Source: Bacteroidota bacterium (GTDB taxonomy: Bacteria > Bacteroidota > Bacteroidia > Bacteroidales > VadinHA17). Taken from it: DNA of 18,858 bases. Location of the stretch: the NCBI GenBank assembly GCA_012838685.1, contig DUOU01000192.1, forward strand, positions 1 through 18,858, read 5' to 3'. Shown here one piece after another: positions 1 to 8,297 of this stretch (within the stretch, counting starts at the first letter, position 1; every line of letters starts with the position of its first letter). A program made the position numbers and the translations under genes. The notes beneath the pieces were generated by a model, which searched no databases, was not told the origin of the DNA, and was given only the letters and a program-made list of their open reading frames with translations.

Positions 1-226
1 AACCCACCAAAGATCCAAAAGCGGCGGAGAGGTTCATCATAGGAAAGGATGCGGCCAGCCCGGAAAGCGCCAATGCTCCAACACCGTGGCCAATGAAAAT
101 ACTGTCCACCATGTTATAAAGCGATGCCGCGATCATCGCTACAATAGCAGGCCAAGAATACTGAAGTAATAGTGTCCCTACATCTTTTTCCCCTAGCTCT
201 ACAAAACGTCCCCTCTGCTCCATCAT
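1..226 (-). CDS. MATE family multidrug/Na+ efflux transporter, N-terminal fragment
   Basis: Translating the minus strand from 226 gives an open frame of 75 residues running off the left edge of the window. It opens with MMEQRGRFVELG, then LLLQYSWPAIVAMIAASLYN and VDSIFIGHGVGALALSGLAA. This is the first transmembrane helix and the VDSIFIGHGVG loop typical of MATE exporters of Bacteroidota. MATE proteins are inner-membrane antiporters that expel cationic drugs or metabolites using a Na+ or H+ gradient; the substrate cannot be told from this fragment. Start: ATG at 226, with a second ATG directly after it at 223, either of which could be used. It is too short to show disruption, so it is taken as an intact gene cut by the window edge. 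Confidence 0.85.
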   Translation of the reverse strand, partial: MMEQRGRFVELGEKDVGTLLLQYSWPAIVAMIAASLYNMVDSIFIGHGVGALALSGLAASFPMMNLSAAFGSLVG

Positions 227-287
227 AAAAATTTTATGCCGCTAAGGTGGCTCATTTACGCCTAACTTCAAAAAGAAAAGTTGGTTG

Positions 288-1460
288 TTAGAGTATTATT
301 CCCCTGTTTCTCTGCAAAGCTTCCCTAATGGAGATTTTAAGCGCATCTGAACAGCTGAATATCATATCAAAGTCAGTTGGAAAAGGGGCGGTTGCGGTCT
401 TTATCATCTCCTTCTGCTGTGCATTGAGCGCCTCCACATCTCCGATAGCTCTCGCCGAAATGTTCTCAAAAGATGAAGCGGCCGCTATGGGTTCCGTGCG
501 CAGTATCCGTTCATTTCGGAGTTCAACAAATTCAACAACTCCCTGAATGGTACATTCCTTCTGTCGTATTGTCTGGATCAGGGCGCACTGTAATGTCTTA
601 TATTTTGGAGTCTTGATATCGTTTCCAAGGGAGTCTTTCCGGACATTTCCCCTGCTGTCGAGCAGATACTCAAAACCATCTTCTACGCTCTTCTTGACCA
701 ATGTATCTATTTCGAATTGTTGGTCGGGACTAACACCTATATTATTAATATTCACATTAATAATATAATCCAATTCCATATTCTCATTCAGGATGGTGGT
801 GTAATATTCAACCCAATTGGAGTTCAGCGAAGAGATGCCAATATTGAGCAACTCCTTGTCATATTCCTGTGGAAAATTGACCAGGGAGTTGTTGTTGATC
901 CTTATCAATGCCCTGCTTATGCCAAGGTATCTTGACTCTTCAAGGTAATCGTTTATCTGGTTATAGTCGCCTACGTATTCTTTAACCCTCGAAAATTCGG
1001 CGTATGCTTGGCGATACGACTCTTTTCTGCCCTCATTCATGAGTTGCTTGGCGTGGGCGAAATAGAAATCGGCCGCGTTTCTTTTTGCGATAACCATCTC
1101 GGCAAGGTAATCCACGTACGGAAATTCTATGGTTCTATCCTTATAATTCAGAGGGGTAACAGTGCGTACCAACATCTGTCTGTCATACATTTTTTGATAT
1201 ATCTGATAGATGGCGTCCCACGAGTCCGCTCTACCCTCGGTCTTCAGATATCTAATACGTTCATTATCCTGTTCCAGGGCTATGTTCATAGCCTGTTCAA
1301 GGCTCAGGATATCTTTCTCGCTCCGGGGATTTTTGCGAAGATTATTGACCGCTCTGTTAATAGCTTCATCATAGTTGCCCCGCGTAAGGCTTTTTTTTGA
1401 CGAACCGCAACCCGACATTATCAGGAGCGTTATAAAAAACAGGGTTGAAACTTTTTTCAT
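288..1460 (-). CDS. Putative lipoprotein of unknown function
   Basis: The 390-residue product starts with a short signal peptide and a lipobox (MSGC, predicted lipidated Cys18), so it should be a lipoprotein exported across the inner membrane. After the anchor comes a helical stretch (about residues 27-60, RGNYDEAINRAVNNLRKNP) that looks like one or two tetratricopeptide-type helices. The rest is mixed helix and strand with charged surface segments. I recognise no catalytic motif and no named domain. It resembles conserved Bacteroidota lipoproteins of unknown role with TPR-like N-termini. It stands alone: the MATE gene starts about 60 bases downstream on the same strand and the aldo/keto reductase gene ends about 110 bases upstream. 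Start: ATG at 1460, giving a textbook signal peptide. Confidence 0.8.
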   Translation of the reverse strand: MKKVSTLFFITLLIMSGCGSSKKSLTRGNYDEAINRAVNNLRKNPRSEKDILSLEQAMNIALEQDNERIRYLKTEGRADSWDAIYQIYQKMYDRQMLVRTVTPLNYKDRTIEFPYVDYLAEMVIAKRNAADFYFAHAKQLMNEGRKESYRQAYAEFSRVKEYVGDYNQINDYLEESRYLGISRALIRINNNSLVNFPQEYDKELLNIGISSLNSNWVEYYTTILNENMELDYIINVNINNIGVSPDQQFEIDTLVKKSVEDGFEYLLDSRGNVRKDSLGNDIKTPKYKTLQCALIQTIRQKECTIQGVVEFVELRNERILRTEPIAAASSFENISARAIGDVEALNAQQKEMIKTATAPFPTDFDMIFSCSDALKISIREALQRNRGIIL

Positions 1461-1568
1461 CTCTTAAGTTATTAATATTTTAAACTGCCTTTTACACCTA
1501 AAATAAACATAAATCATACCAAATTTGGGATTGATTGTCGCATGGATTGAATCTTAAACATTATAAAT

Positions 1569-2498
1569 CTACGGAAGCTCGTTTCCCGCTGCAACATATA
1601 TCTGGTACCACTCCTTTCGGGTCAACTCGATATCGGCACCCGGAGCTATCTTCTTTATCCTTTCCGTATTGGTTGATCCAATGATTACCTGCATGTTAGC
1701 GGGATGTCTGAGTATCCAGGCCACAGCTATAGCCGAATTGGAAACTTTATGGTTTCTCGCTATTTTATTTATCACTTCGTTCAGTTCCGCGAACTTGGGA
1801 TTATCGAGGAATACACCTTCAAAAAAACCATACTGGAAAGGGGACCAGGCTTGGATTGTTACATCATTTATCCTACAGTAATCGAGTACATTGCTATCCC
1901 TAACCACTGCCCCGTCAAACTTGGTGTTCACATTTATTCCAAGGTCTACCATGCCACTGGCCATAATGCTGAACTGAAGTTGATTGATCTCCAATGTCTG
2001 TTTCACATATTTTTTAAGCAGTTCCATTTGCGAAGGATTTTGGTTGCTGACTCCAAAATGCAGTACAGAACCTTCTGTATAAAGATAATCGTATGCGGCG
2101 GCAACCTCCTCTGGTTCCATAAGGGCATCGGGACGATGGAGCAAAAAGTAATCAAGCCTGTCGGTTCTCAACCTTTTAAGGGCATCATGCACGGTCTTAA
2201 TTATATAATCTTTTGAGGCGTCATAATAGGTTCCCTCAGGATCTTTGATAATCCCGCATTTTGTCTGTAAAATTATACTGTCGCGCAACCCTTTGGTCCT
2301 GGAGAGCGCTTTACCGAAAAGCTCTTCGCAATAGGTATTGGCATAACACTCGGCATGATCAAAAAAGGTTATTCCCAGATCTATATCTGTCTTGATAAGG
2401 GTATCCACCTCGTTGACCGACATTTTATCAATACGCATACAACCTTGAACAACGGCGGGTACGGGAGTATTCTTGGGGCCAATTTTTAACTCTTTCAT
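1569..2498 (-). CDS. Aldo/keto reductase (YdhF-like)
   Basis: A 309-residue cytosolic NAD(P)H-dependent oxidoreductase of the aldo/keto reductase superfamily. The catalytic tetrad is present: Asp47 and Tyr52 in TFFDHAECYAN, Lys80 in ILQTKCG, and His121 in YFLLHRPD. Other family landmarks are the FGVSN strand (148-152), INQLQFS (171-177), WSPFQYG (218-224) and the C-terminal cofactor region VIIGSTNTERI (271-281). Length fits a complete TIM-barrel AKR. The pattern (start PAVVQGCMR, end of the barrel IIGSTNTERI) is closest to the E. coli YdhF type, whose natural substrate is poorly defined. The gene has about 100-160 bases of non-coding DNA on each side and is probably monocistronic. Start: ATG at 2498. 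Confidence 0.92.
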   Translation of the reverse strand: MKELKIGPKNTPVPAVVQGCMRIDKMSVNEVDTLIKTDIDLGITFFDHAECYANTYCEELFGKALSRTKGLRDSIILQTKCGIIKDPEGTYYDASKDYIIKTVHDALKRLRTDRLDYFLLHRPDALMEPEEVAAAYDYLYTEGSVLHFGVSNQNPSQMELLKKYVKQTLEINQLQFSIMASGMVDLGINVNTKFDGAVVRDSNVLDYCRINDVTIQAWSPFQYGFFEGVFLDNPKFAELNEVINKIARNHKVSNSAIAVAWILRHPANMQVIIGSTNTERIKKIAPGADIELTRKEWYQIYVAAGNELP

Positions 2499-2658
2499 AT
2501 CTATTTTTTTAAATCATATAATTGTATGGACTGAGCTGTTTTTCAGGAAAATCATCAAATTCGCTTCGACTAATAGCCAACGCGCCCATCACGGGTTATT
2601 TGGGATAGCCCCATCAGGAGACGAATATATTTACTTTAGAAAATAAATACCAATATTT

Positions 2659-3525
2659 TTAGTTAATTGAAACGATAGTTCTCACCGGCCAATGGTCGGA
2701 TATAAAAATGTCAAAATCCGTGAGTTCAGGAGTCTCGTGTTCCATAACCTTCATGCCGTTCCTCACGAAAACGTAATCAATCCTGCCATCTCTAGGTTCA
2801 TGTCTGAAACCGTTGAAGGTATAGGTAAGTCCTTGTGGCGCTCTTTGGGATATTGTATAGGTATCGACAAAAAGAGGAACACTCTCATAGGGTCCTGTAA
2901 GAATTGAATAGCCTTCCGAGTTTTCATTCATATTGAAGTCGCCCGTAACAATGAACGGTGTGACACCGGTAATACTGTCGACCGCCATAAGCAAAAGTTT
3001 CGCACTGTTGATCCTGGCCGTATCGGAATCATGCGCGAAATGGGTATTGAAAAAATAGAGGCGTTCATGGTTCCGTTTGTCAACCAGTTCCACCCACGTC
3101 ACTATTCTGGGCAATCCTGCCCCCCAAGCCTTGGAACCGGCCGAATCAGGGGTTTCTGACAACCAGAAAGTCTTGGTTCTCACCATATCAAATCTCTCTT
3201 TCCGGAAGAAGACCGGATTCATCTCTCCTCCCTTGCCGCCGTCACTGCGCCCTACGCCAACAGAGGCGTAATCGGTCAGGGCTGAGTCCAGTTCCTGGTA
3301 CTGGTGGAGAAGTACCTCCTGCATCCCCAGCAGATCGGGCTTGACCCCATTTATATAATCAAAAACGTAAGAGGCTCTGTTTGGCCAGGCATTAGCGCTG
3401 TCAACAGGAGTATCCAGTCTGACATTCAAAGTTATAACCTCTATATTTTGTCTCTTTGACTTTCCCGAACAACCTGAAGCTACCAACATAACCGTAAATA
3501 TCAAGAATACCGATAATTTTCCCAT
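2659..3525 (-). CDS. Exported endonuclease/exonuclease/phosphatase-fold lipoprotein
   Basis: A 288-residue protein with an N-terminal signal and lipobox VASGC (predicted lipidated Cys19), followed by a complete endonuclease/exonuclease/phosphatase (DNase I-like) domain. Active-site elements in order: Asn34 in TLNVRLD, Glu70 in LLGMQEV, His162 in FFNTHF, Asp196 and Asn198 in TGDFNMN, Asp250 in RIDYVF, and Asp277-His278 in SDHWPV. The family hydrolyses phosphodiester or phosphomonoester bonds with Mg2+. Secreted Bacteroidota members of this shape are usually annotated only as EEP family proteins, so substrate (nucleic acid, sugar phosphate or phospholipid) is open. It is divergent from mutL, with 64 bases between the two start codons. 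Confidence 0.88.
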   Translation of the reverse strand: MGKLSVFLIFTVMLVASGCSGKSKRQNIEVITLNVRLDTPVDSANAWPNRASYVFDYINGVKPDLLGMQEVLLHQYQELDSALTDYASVGVGRSDGGKGGEMNPVFFRKERFDMVRTKTFWLSETPDSAGSKAWGAGLPRIVTWVELVDKRNHERLYFFNTHFAHDSDTARINSAKLLLMAVDSITGVTPFIVTGDFNMNENSEGYSILTGPYESVPLFVDTYTISQRAPQGLTYTFNGFRHEPRDGRIDYVFVRNGMKVMEHETPELTDFDIFISDHWPVRTIVSIN

Positions 3526-3563
3526 AGCTACCCTATTTCCCGCGAAGATAGCCCAATAATTAA

Positions 3564-3571
3564 TATATTTG
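3564..3571 (+). promoter_or_regulatory. Predicted -7 box of the mutL promoter
   Basis: TATATTTG matches the Bacteroidota -7 consensus TAnnTTTG exactly. Transcription would begin near 3575, about 15 bases before the mutL ATG at 3590. A weak -33 candidate (TTTC, 3536-3539) lies 24 bases upstream. The box includes the TTG at 3569, which makes that codon an unlikely translation start. Confidence 0.5.
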
Positions 3572-3589
3572 TCGGGTTTAACTCAGAAT

Positions 3590-5398
3590 ATGGCCGACAT
3601 TATCAAGCTACTGCCAGACTCCGTTGCGAATCAGATTGCCGCCGGAGAGGTGATCCAACGTCCCGCTTCAGTTGTTAAAGAATTGACAGAAAACGGAGTA
3701 GATGCCGGAAGTACGATTATTGACGTTATTGTCAAAGATGCGGGAAAGACATTGATACAGGTAACCGACAATGGTTCAGGTATGTCCGCTCCCGATGCCA
3801 GGTTAGCGTTCGAAAGACACGCAACATCTAAAATTACCTCGGCGAATGACCTTTTTTCCATAAACACAAAAGGTTTCAGGGGAGAGGCCCTGGCATCTAT
3901 AGCCGCCGTGGCCATGGTTGAAATGAAAACCCGCGAGGAGGGCGCCGATGTCGGAACATCCATAAAAATAAGTGGTTCGAAAATTGAATCTCAGGATCAC
4001 TGTTCCTGTGGTTTGGGAACCACTTTATCCGTAAAAAATCTCTTTTACAACATCCCCGCGAGAAGAAAATTTCTTAAGTCCGATACTACTGAATTCCGGC
4101 ATATAGTCAATGAATTCCAGAAAATAAGCCTTGCCCATCCGGAGATAAAATTTACTTTGGAGCACAACGGCACCGAAATTTACAATCTTGTTCCGGGAAA
4201 CCACAGACAGAGAATAGTCGGCCTTTTTGGCAAACAAATAAACCAGGGGTTGATATCTGTAGAGACAGAGACAAACCTTATCAGTATAAATGGTTTTATA
4301 GGAAAACCTGAGAGCGCCAGAAAAACTTATGGCGAGCAGTTTTTTTTCGTGAACAACCGTTTCATGAGGCACCCCTATTTTCACAAAGCGGTAACCGAGG
4401 CTTATCAGAACATCTTGCCGGCAGATGTTATCCCATCATATTTTATCTATCTGACAGCAAACCCCGCCAGCATCGACATAAACATCCATCCTACCAAAAC
4501 CGAGATCAAATTCGAAAATGAGCGGGAAATATGGCAAATTTTAATGGCCTCGGTCAGGGAGTCGTTGGGTAGATTCAATATCGTGCCTTCAATTGACTTT
4601 GAAGGTGAAGGGGCGGTCAATTTTCCCATATCAGGCAAATCCGATTTTTTGCCGGAAGCACCGCGCATAGCGATAGATCCCACGTATGACCCTTTTGCCA
4701 ATAAAAGTACCTATACCAGAGATAGTTATATAGATAGATTTGAAAAAGAAAATATCTCCTACTGGGAAAGACTGTTTCCTGAAAGAAAAAATGAGTCCGC
4801 AGCTGAAAGTGAGATAAAAACAACCGTCGCCGAGCCGGAAAGAAAATTCATGCAGATAAAAAACAGGTATATATCCTGTCCCGTGAAATCCGGATTGCTT
4901 TTGATCGACCAGAGAAGGGGACATGAAAGGGTTTTGTACGAGAATTTTATGGAGTGCCTGAACAGTAACGGTTCAGCCTCCCAGACAACTCTTTTCCCGG
5001 TGACCATTGAGTTGGGCCAGGACGATTTTCTTGTCCTCAAAGAGATAAAAAACGATTTGAAGAGAATAGGGTTTGATATAGAATATGGCGATGATTCCGT
5101 AATTACGGTTAATGGTTACCCATCTATCTCCGGATCGACAAATATCAAGGAGGTCATTGAGATACTTATCGAAGAGTTTAAAAGTACCAGCAACGATCCT
5201 TCAACGGGAGTAAAGGAGAAGCTCGCGGCGGCAATGGCGTCGGCAAGCGCGATACCTTATGGAAAGCCGCTTTCCAATATAGAGATGGAAACACTTTTCG
5301 ATAGCCTTTTCAGTTGTTCATTGCCCAATTACACCCCCAAGGGGAAAGCAATTGTATCAATCATAACAGTAGACGAACTGGATAAAAGGTTCCAGTAA
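3590..5398 (+). CDS. mutL: DNA mismatch repair protein MutL
   Basis: MutL couples mismatch recognition by MutS to strand removal. The GHKL ATPase domain is complete: Glu31 and Asn35 in VVKELTEN, DNGSGM (60-65), GFRGEALASIA (95-105) and the NIHPTK loop (298-303). A low-complexity linker (about 340-420) leads to a C-terminal dimerisation domain. The endonuclease motif DQHA-x2-E-x4-E of MutH-less bacteria reads DQRRGHE (440-446) with Glu451, so the acidic residues remain but His and Ala are replaced. The CPHGRP motif near the end reads YTPKGK, and the ACR motif region reads ASASAIPYG. I believe this is usual for Bacteroidota MutL. Translation from the in-frame TTG at 3569 would add seven residues, but MADIIKLLPDSVANQIAAGE is the standard MutL beginning, so ATG 3590 is chosen (602 residues). 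Confidence 0.95.
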   Translation: MADIIKLLPDSVANQIAAGEVIQRPASVVKELTENGVDAGSTIIDVIVKDAGKTLIQVTDNGSGMSAPDARLAFERHATSKITSANDLFSINTKGFRGEALASIAAVAMVEMKTREEGADVGTSIKISGSKIESQDHCSCGLGTTLSVKNLFYNIPARRKFLKSDTTEFRHIVNEFQKISLAHPEIKFTLEHNGTEIYNLVPGNHRQRIVGLFGKQINQGLISVETETNLISINGFIGKPESARKTYGEQFFFVNNRFMRHPYFHKAVTEAYQNILPADVIPSYFIYLTANPASIDINIHPTKTEIKFENEREIWQILMASVRESLGRFNIVPSIDFEGEGAVNFPISGKSDFLPEAPRIAIDPTYDPFANKSTYTRDSYIDRFEKENISYWERLFPERKNESAAESEIKTTVAEPERKFMQIKNRYISCPVKSGLLLIDQRRGHERVLYENFMECLNSNGSASQTTLFPVTIELGQDDFLVLKEIKNDLKRIGFDIEYGDDSVITVNGYPSISGSTNIKEVIEILIEEFKSTSNDPSTGVKEKLAAAMASASAIPYGKPLSNIEMETLFDSLFSCSLPNYTPKGKAIVSIITVDELDKRFQ

Positions 5399-5489
5399 CA
5401 TCATTGGAGAACCGGAAATAAAAATCCCGGCTTAAAACAATCGCGGCAATTGAGGAGCCATAAAAAAGAGCCAATAATAGAATGACAAA

Positions 5490-5520
5490 TTGTCCATTTA
5501 AACTAGAAATATTAATTTTG
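5490..5520 (+). promoter_or_regulatory. Predicted promoter of the rhomboid-EEP-nikR operon
   Basis: TTG at 5490-5492, then 20 bases, then TAATTTTG at 5513-5520, which fits the Bacteroidota -33/-7 promoter (TTTG, about 20 bases, TAnnTTTG). Predicted transcription start is near 5525, leaving a leader of roughly 45 bases before the ATG at 5571. It is the best match in the 172-base gap after mutL and could drive the four closely packed genes to 8699. Confidence 0.55.
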
Positions 5521-5570
5521 GCGCGACTATTGAACATAGGGGGCCATTGGGATCTTAAAATTACACAAGC

Positions 5571-6314
5571 ATGAATTTAATGGGAAGAGGGTTTTTTAGA
5601 ACGCCTCCGGTAGTAAAAAACATCATAATGATAAGTGTTGTTATGTTGTTGGCTTACTATGCGGTATATTATATGATAGGCTTTGACCTAAACAGACATT
5701 TAGGCCTCTATTTCCCCCGTTCAGACAATTTCATGCCTGTACAGATTCTTACATATATGTTTTTGCATGGTGGAATCTGGCATCTCTTTTTCAATATGTA
5801 CGCTCTATATATTTTCGGACAGGTTCTGGAAAATGTGTGGGGATCGAAAAGATTCCTGACCTATTATCTTGTATGCGGTTTGGGGGCAGCTTTTATTCAT
5901 GAGGGGGTAATAGCATTAGAATACAACAAACTGGTCAAAATGCTGAGTCCCGATCAATTGCAGCAGGTGATCAATGAGGGCAGCAGCCTGTTACTCTCAG
6001 GTAAAGTATATTCTAACCGTTATATGCAGGACTTGCAGATATTGCTGAACACGCCGACTGTAGGAGCTTCAGGAGCAGTTTTCGGCATTCTCCTCGCTTT
6101 CGGTATGCTTTTCCCGAATACCCAACTAATGTTGTTGATACCCCCAATTCCTATTAAAGCCAAATGGTTCGTTCTGCTTTATGGGGCATTGGAACTATAC
6201 ATGGCTATAAGTCAACCGGGCAGCAACATTGCCCACGCCGCCCATCTGGGTGGAATGTTTTTTGGGTTTCTGCTGATAAAATATTGGCAAAAAAACACAA
6301 ATACCCTTTATTGA
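5571..6314 (+). CDS. Rhomboid family intramembrane serine protease (first of a pair)
   Basis: A 247-residue inner-membrane protein with about six hydrophobic helices. Rhomboid signatures are complete: HLFFN (His71, Asn75, the oxyanion-side HxxxN motif), the nucleophile motif GASG (165-168, Ser167), and catalytic His225 in AHAAHLGG. Rhomboids cleave transmembrane proteins within the bilayer; the substrate is unknown. A loop of about 50 residues between the third and fourth helices (about 112-160) is longer than in minimal rhomboids. The stop TGA (6312-6314) shares its last base with the ATG of the next rhomboid gene, so the two are translationally coupled. The start ATG at 5571 lies about 45 bases after the predicted transcription start; an in-frame ATG at 5580 is an alternative. 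Confidence 0.93.
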   Translation: MNLMGRGFFRTPPVVKNIIMISVVMLLAYYAVYYMIGFDLNRHLGLYFPRSDNFMPVQILTYMFLHGGIWHLFFNMYALYIFGQVLENVWGSKRFLTYYLVCGLGAAFIHEGVIALEYNKLVKMLSPDQLQQVINEGSSLLLSGKVYSNRYMQDLQILLNTPTVGASGAVFGILLAFGMLFPNTQLMLLIPPIPIKAKWFVLLYGALELYMAISQPGSNIAHAAHLGGMFFGFLLIKYWQKNTNTLY

Positions 6315-7198
6315 TGAACCTGTGGAAAGAAATAAAGGCTCTTTTTTCAAGGGGCAATAATCTGGCTAAACTTATTTATATCAATATCGCCGTTTTCCTT
6401 GTGCTATCCATTATTGCCATCATTAATTTCCTGATGAACGACCCCGGCCTCAACGATAAAGTGCTTGGGTTTCTGGCCGCCCCCGCCTCCCTTAAAACTC
6501 TGGCAGCAAGACCATGGACCATCATCACATATATGTTTGCCCATAGCAATATTTGGCATATTTTGCTCAATATGTTATGGCTTGGTTGGTTCGGAAAAAT
6601 ATTCTTGGAATTTTTGGATCAGCGGAAGCTGGTGTCCGTATATCTCTTGGGCGGAATATCGGGTGCCTTGATATATATACTATCGTTTAACCTGTTCCCG
6701 GTATTTGCTGATATAACTGATGTCTCCGTGGCCATCGGTGCTTCCGCTTCGGTCATGGCAATCGTATTCGCCACGGCTACCTATGTGCCCAATTATAATG
6801 TCAATCTGTTTCTTTTTGGCAGGGTCAAAGTTATCTGGATTGCCCTGGTGGTATTGGTGCTGACTTCGTTCATGAATTTCGCCGACAACGCCGGAGGTAA
6901 ATTGGCGCACATAGGTGGAGCTTTTTACGGCTACATTTTCGCCATCAACCTGAAAAAAGGAAAGGATATTGGCGCCTGGATCAACAAGGTGATTGATTTT
7001 TTGGTATCTTTATTCAAGCCAAAACCGAAAATTAAGATTACCTACAGTCGTCCGAAAAACGACTTTGAATACAACAGAAACAGAGCTGAGCATCAGAAGA
7101 CTATTGATAAAATACTGGACAAATTATCAAAAGGAGGATACGACAGCCTGACTAAAGAGGAGAAAGAGATACTTTTTAGGGAGAGTCGGAACAGATAA
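6314..7198 (+). CDS. Rhomboid family intramembrane serine protease with C-terminal tail domain (second of a pair)
   Basis: A 294-residue rhomboid: HILLN (His82, Asn86), the nucleophile motif GASA (142-145, Ser144) and catalytic His199 in LAHIGG. The usual GxSG is GxSA here, with serine kept; I recall the same variant in related Bacteroidota rhomboids, so activity is likely. After the last helix there is a basic linker and a short helical tail (about 257-292, DKILDKLSKGGYDSLTKEEK) that matches the DUF6576-type ending of Bacteroidota rhomboids. The frame is open upstream to 6164 inside the first rhomboid gene, but that extension would be hydrophilic and overlap 150 bases. ATG 6314, overlapping the preceding stop by one base (TGATG), is the natural start. 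Confidence 0.92.
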   Translation: MNLWKEIKALFSRGNNLAKLIYINIAVFLVLSIIAIINFLMNDPGLNDKVLGFLAAPASLKTLAARPWTIITYMFAHSNIWHILLNMLWLGWFGKIFLEFLDQRKLVSVYLLGGISGALIYILSFNLFPVFADITDVSVAIGASASVMAIVFATATYVPNYNVNLFLFGRVKVIWIALVVLVLTSFMNFADNAGGKLAHIGGAFYGYIFAINLKKGKDIGAWINKVIDFLVSLFKPKPKIKITYSRPKNDFEYNRNRAEHQKTIDKILDKLSKGGYDSLTKEEKEILFRESRNR

Positions 7199-7213
7199 GA
7201 AAAAAGTGGCCGG

Positions 7214-8293
7214 TTGAGAAAATTCTTACATAAGATATTGTTTATCGCCAATATTATTGTCGCGATAGCGCTCCTGTTCTCATACCTTGCCCCTATTGTC
7301 AATCCGTCAGTTTTCATTTTGCCCGCCTTTTTCGGTTTGGCCTATCCTTATCTTCTTGTTTTAAATATCTTCTTTATAATACTTTGGGCCTCTTTTATCA
7401 AATGGGAAATCATCATTTCAATTGTCGCGATACTCGCGGGGTTCTCCCATTTCACAAACTTCGTGAGATTCAAAAAAAAAGATAACTCCGCTGAAGGTAC
7501 GTTCAAAGTGTTAAGCTACAATGTCAGATTGTTCAACGCTTACGAAAAAAACAACAACGACACCAAAAGCAAGATTCTTGATTATATCAAAGAACAAGGG
7601 GCGGACATAGTATGCCTGCAGGAAATGTTCTCCAACAATGAAAGGGGGGTGGAAGGGAACAGGGTTCTCTCCTCCACGGGCAACAGATATTACTCCCATA
7701 CAAAATTTATTGGCAGTGACAACAGGAGGTTCTATGGTATAGGAACTTATAGTAAATACAAGATGGTCAACAGAGGTGATATCTACCATCCAAACTCTTC
7801 CAGCCTGACTATTTTTTCCGATATTGTAATTGACCAGGATACTTTCAGGATTTTCAACAACCACCTTCAGTCTTTTAAGCTTAAAAACATGGAGCGCTCT
7901 TTTATTGAGGAGGTAATGTCGCTTGACGAAAGAGAATCGAGAAACGAAGTGAAAGAGTTGTCATCAAGCCTTCGTAACGGATTTTTGCGACGATCCGCGC
8001 AAGCCGACATAGTAAAAGAGGCTGTAAACAACTCCCCTTATCCGGTGATTGTACTGGGCGACTTCAACGATACTCCCATATCATATACATATCATAAGCT
8101 CCGAAAAGGGCTTAACGACTCCTTTGTTGAATCGGGATATGGAGCAGGGTTTACTTACAAAGGGGTTTATCCCACCAACAGAATCGATTTTATTCTTTTC
8201 AGCGACAAACTGGATTGCAAATATTTTGAAGTTCTTAAGGTAAAGTACTCCGACCATTATCCTGTTTTTTCTAACTTTACCATAACAGAATAA
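7214..8293 (+). CDS. Membrane-anchored endonuclease/exonuclease/phosphatase family protein
   Basis: A 359-residue protein with two or three N-terminal transmembrane helices (about 9-25, 32-58 and 63-79), then an EEP domain. Active-site elements: Asn103 in SYNVRLFN, Glu137 in CLQEM, His217 in NNHLQS, Asp283 and Asn285 in LGDFNDTP, Asp325 in RIDFILF, and Asp347-His348 in SDHYPV. The topology suggests a hydrolase held at the inner membrane, probably facing the periplasm; substrate unknown. The start must be TTG at 7214: an in-frame stop (the TAA of the preceding gene, 7196-7198) lies just upstream and there is no in-frame ATG before residue 138, so any later start would remove the membrane segments and the first motifs. 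The gap to the preceding rhomboid is 15 bases and to nikR four, so it is in the same operon. Confidence 0.88.
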   Translation: MRKFLHKILFIANIIVAIALLFSYLAPIVNPSVFILPAFFGLAYPYLLVLNIFFIILWASFIKWEIIISIVAILAGFSHFTNFVRFKKKDNSAEGTFKVLSYNVRLFNAYEKNNNDTKSKILDYIKEQGADIVCLQEMFSNNERGVEGNRVLSSTGNRYYSHTKFIGSDNRRFYGIGTYSKYKMVNRGDIYHPNSSSLTIFSDIVIDQDTFRIFNNHLQSFKLKNMERSFIEEVMSLDERESRNEVKELSSSLRNGFLRRSAQADIVKEAVNNSPYPVIVLGDFNDTPISYTYHKLRKGLNDSFVESGYGAGFTYKGVYPTNRIDFILFSDKLDCKYFEVLKVKYSDHYPVFSNFTITE

Positions 8294-8297
8294 AACC

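Noticed and set aside
288..1400. Several plus-strand open frames opposite the lipoprotein gene
   Set aside because: They have no recognisable domains and shadow a gene with a clear signal peptide and lipobox on the minus strand.
3569..3589. TTG start for mutL
   Set aside because: It lies within the predicted -7 box, and MADIIKLLPD is the normal MutL N-terminus.
5413..5433. CCGG...CCGG repeat after mutL as a terminator
   Set aside because: The stem is only four to five bases and lacks a T-tract; not supportable.
6164..6313. N-terminal extension of the second rhomboid to 6164
   Set aside because: It would overlap the first rhomboid by 150 bases and add a sequence with no rhomboid character; ATG 6314 with the TGATG junction is the natural start.
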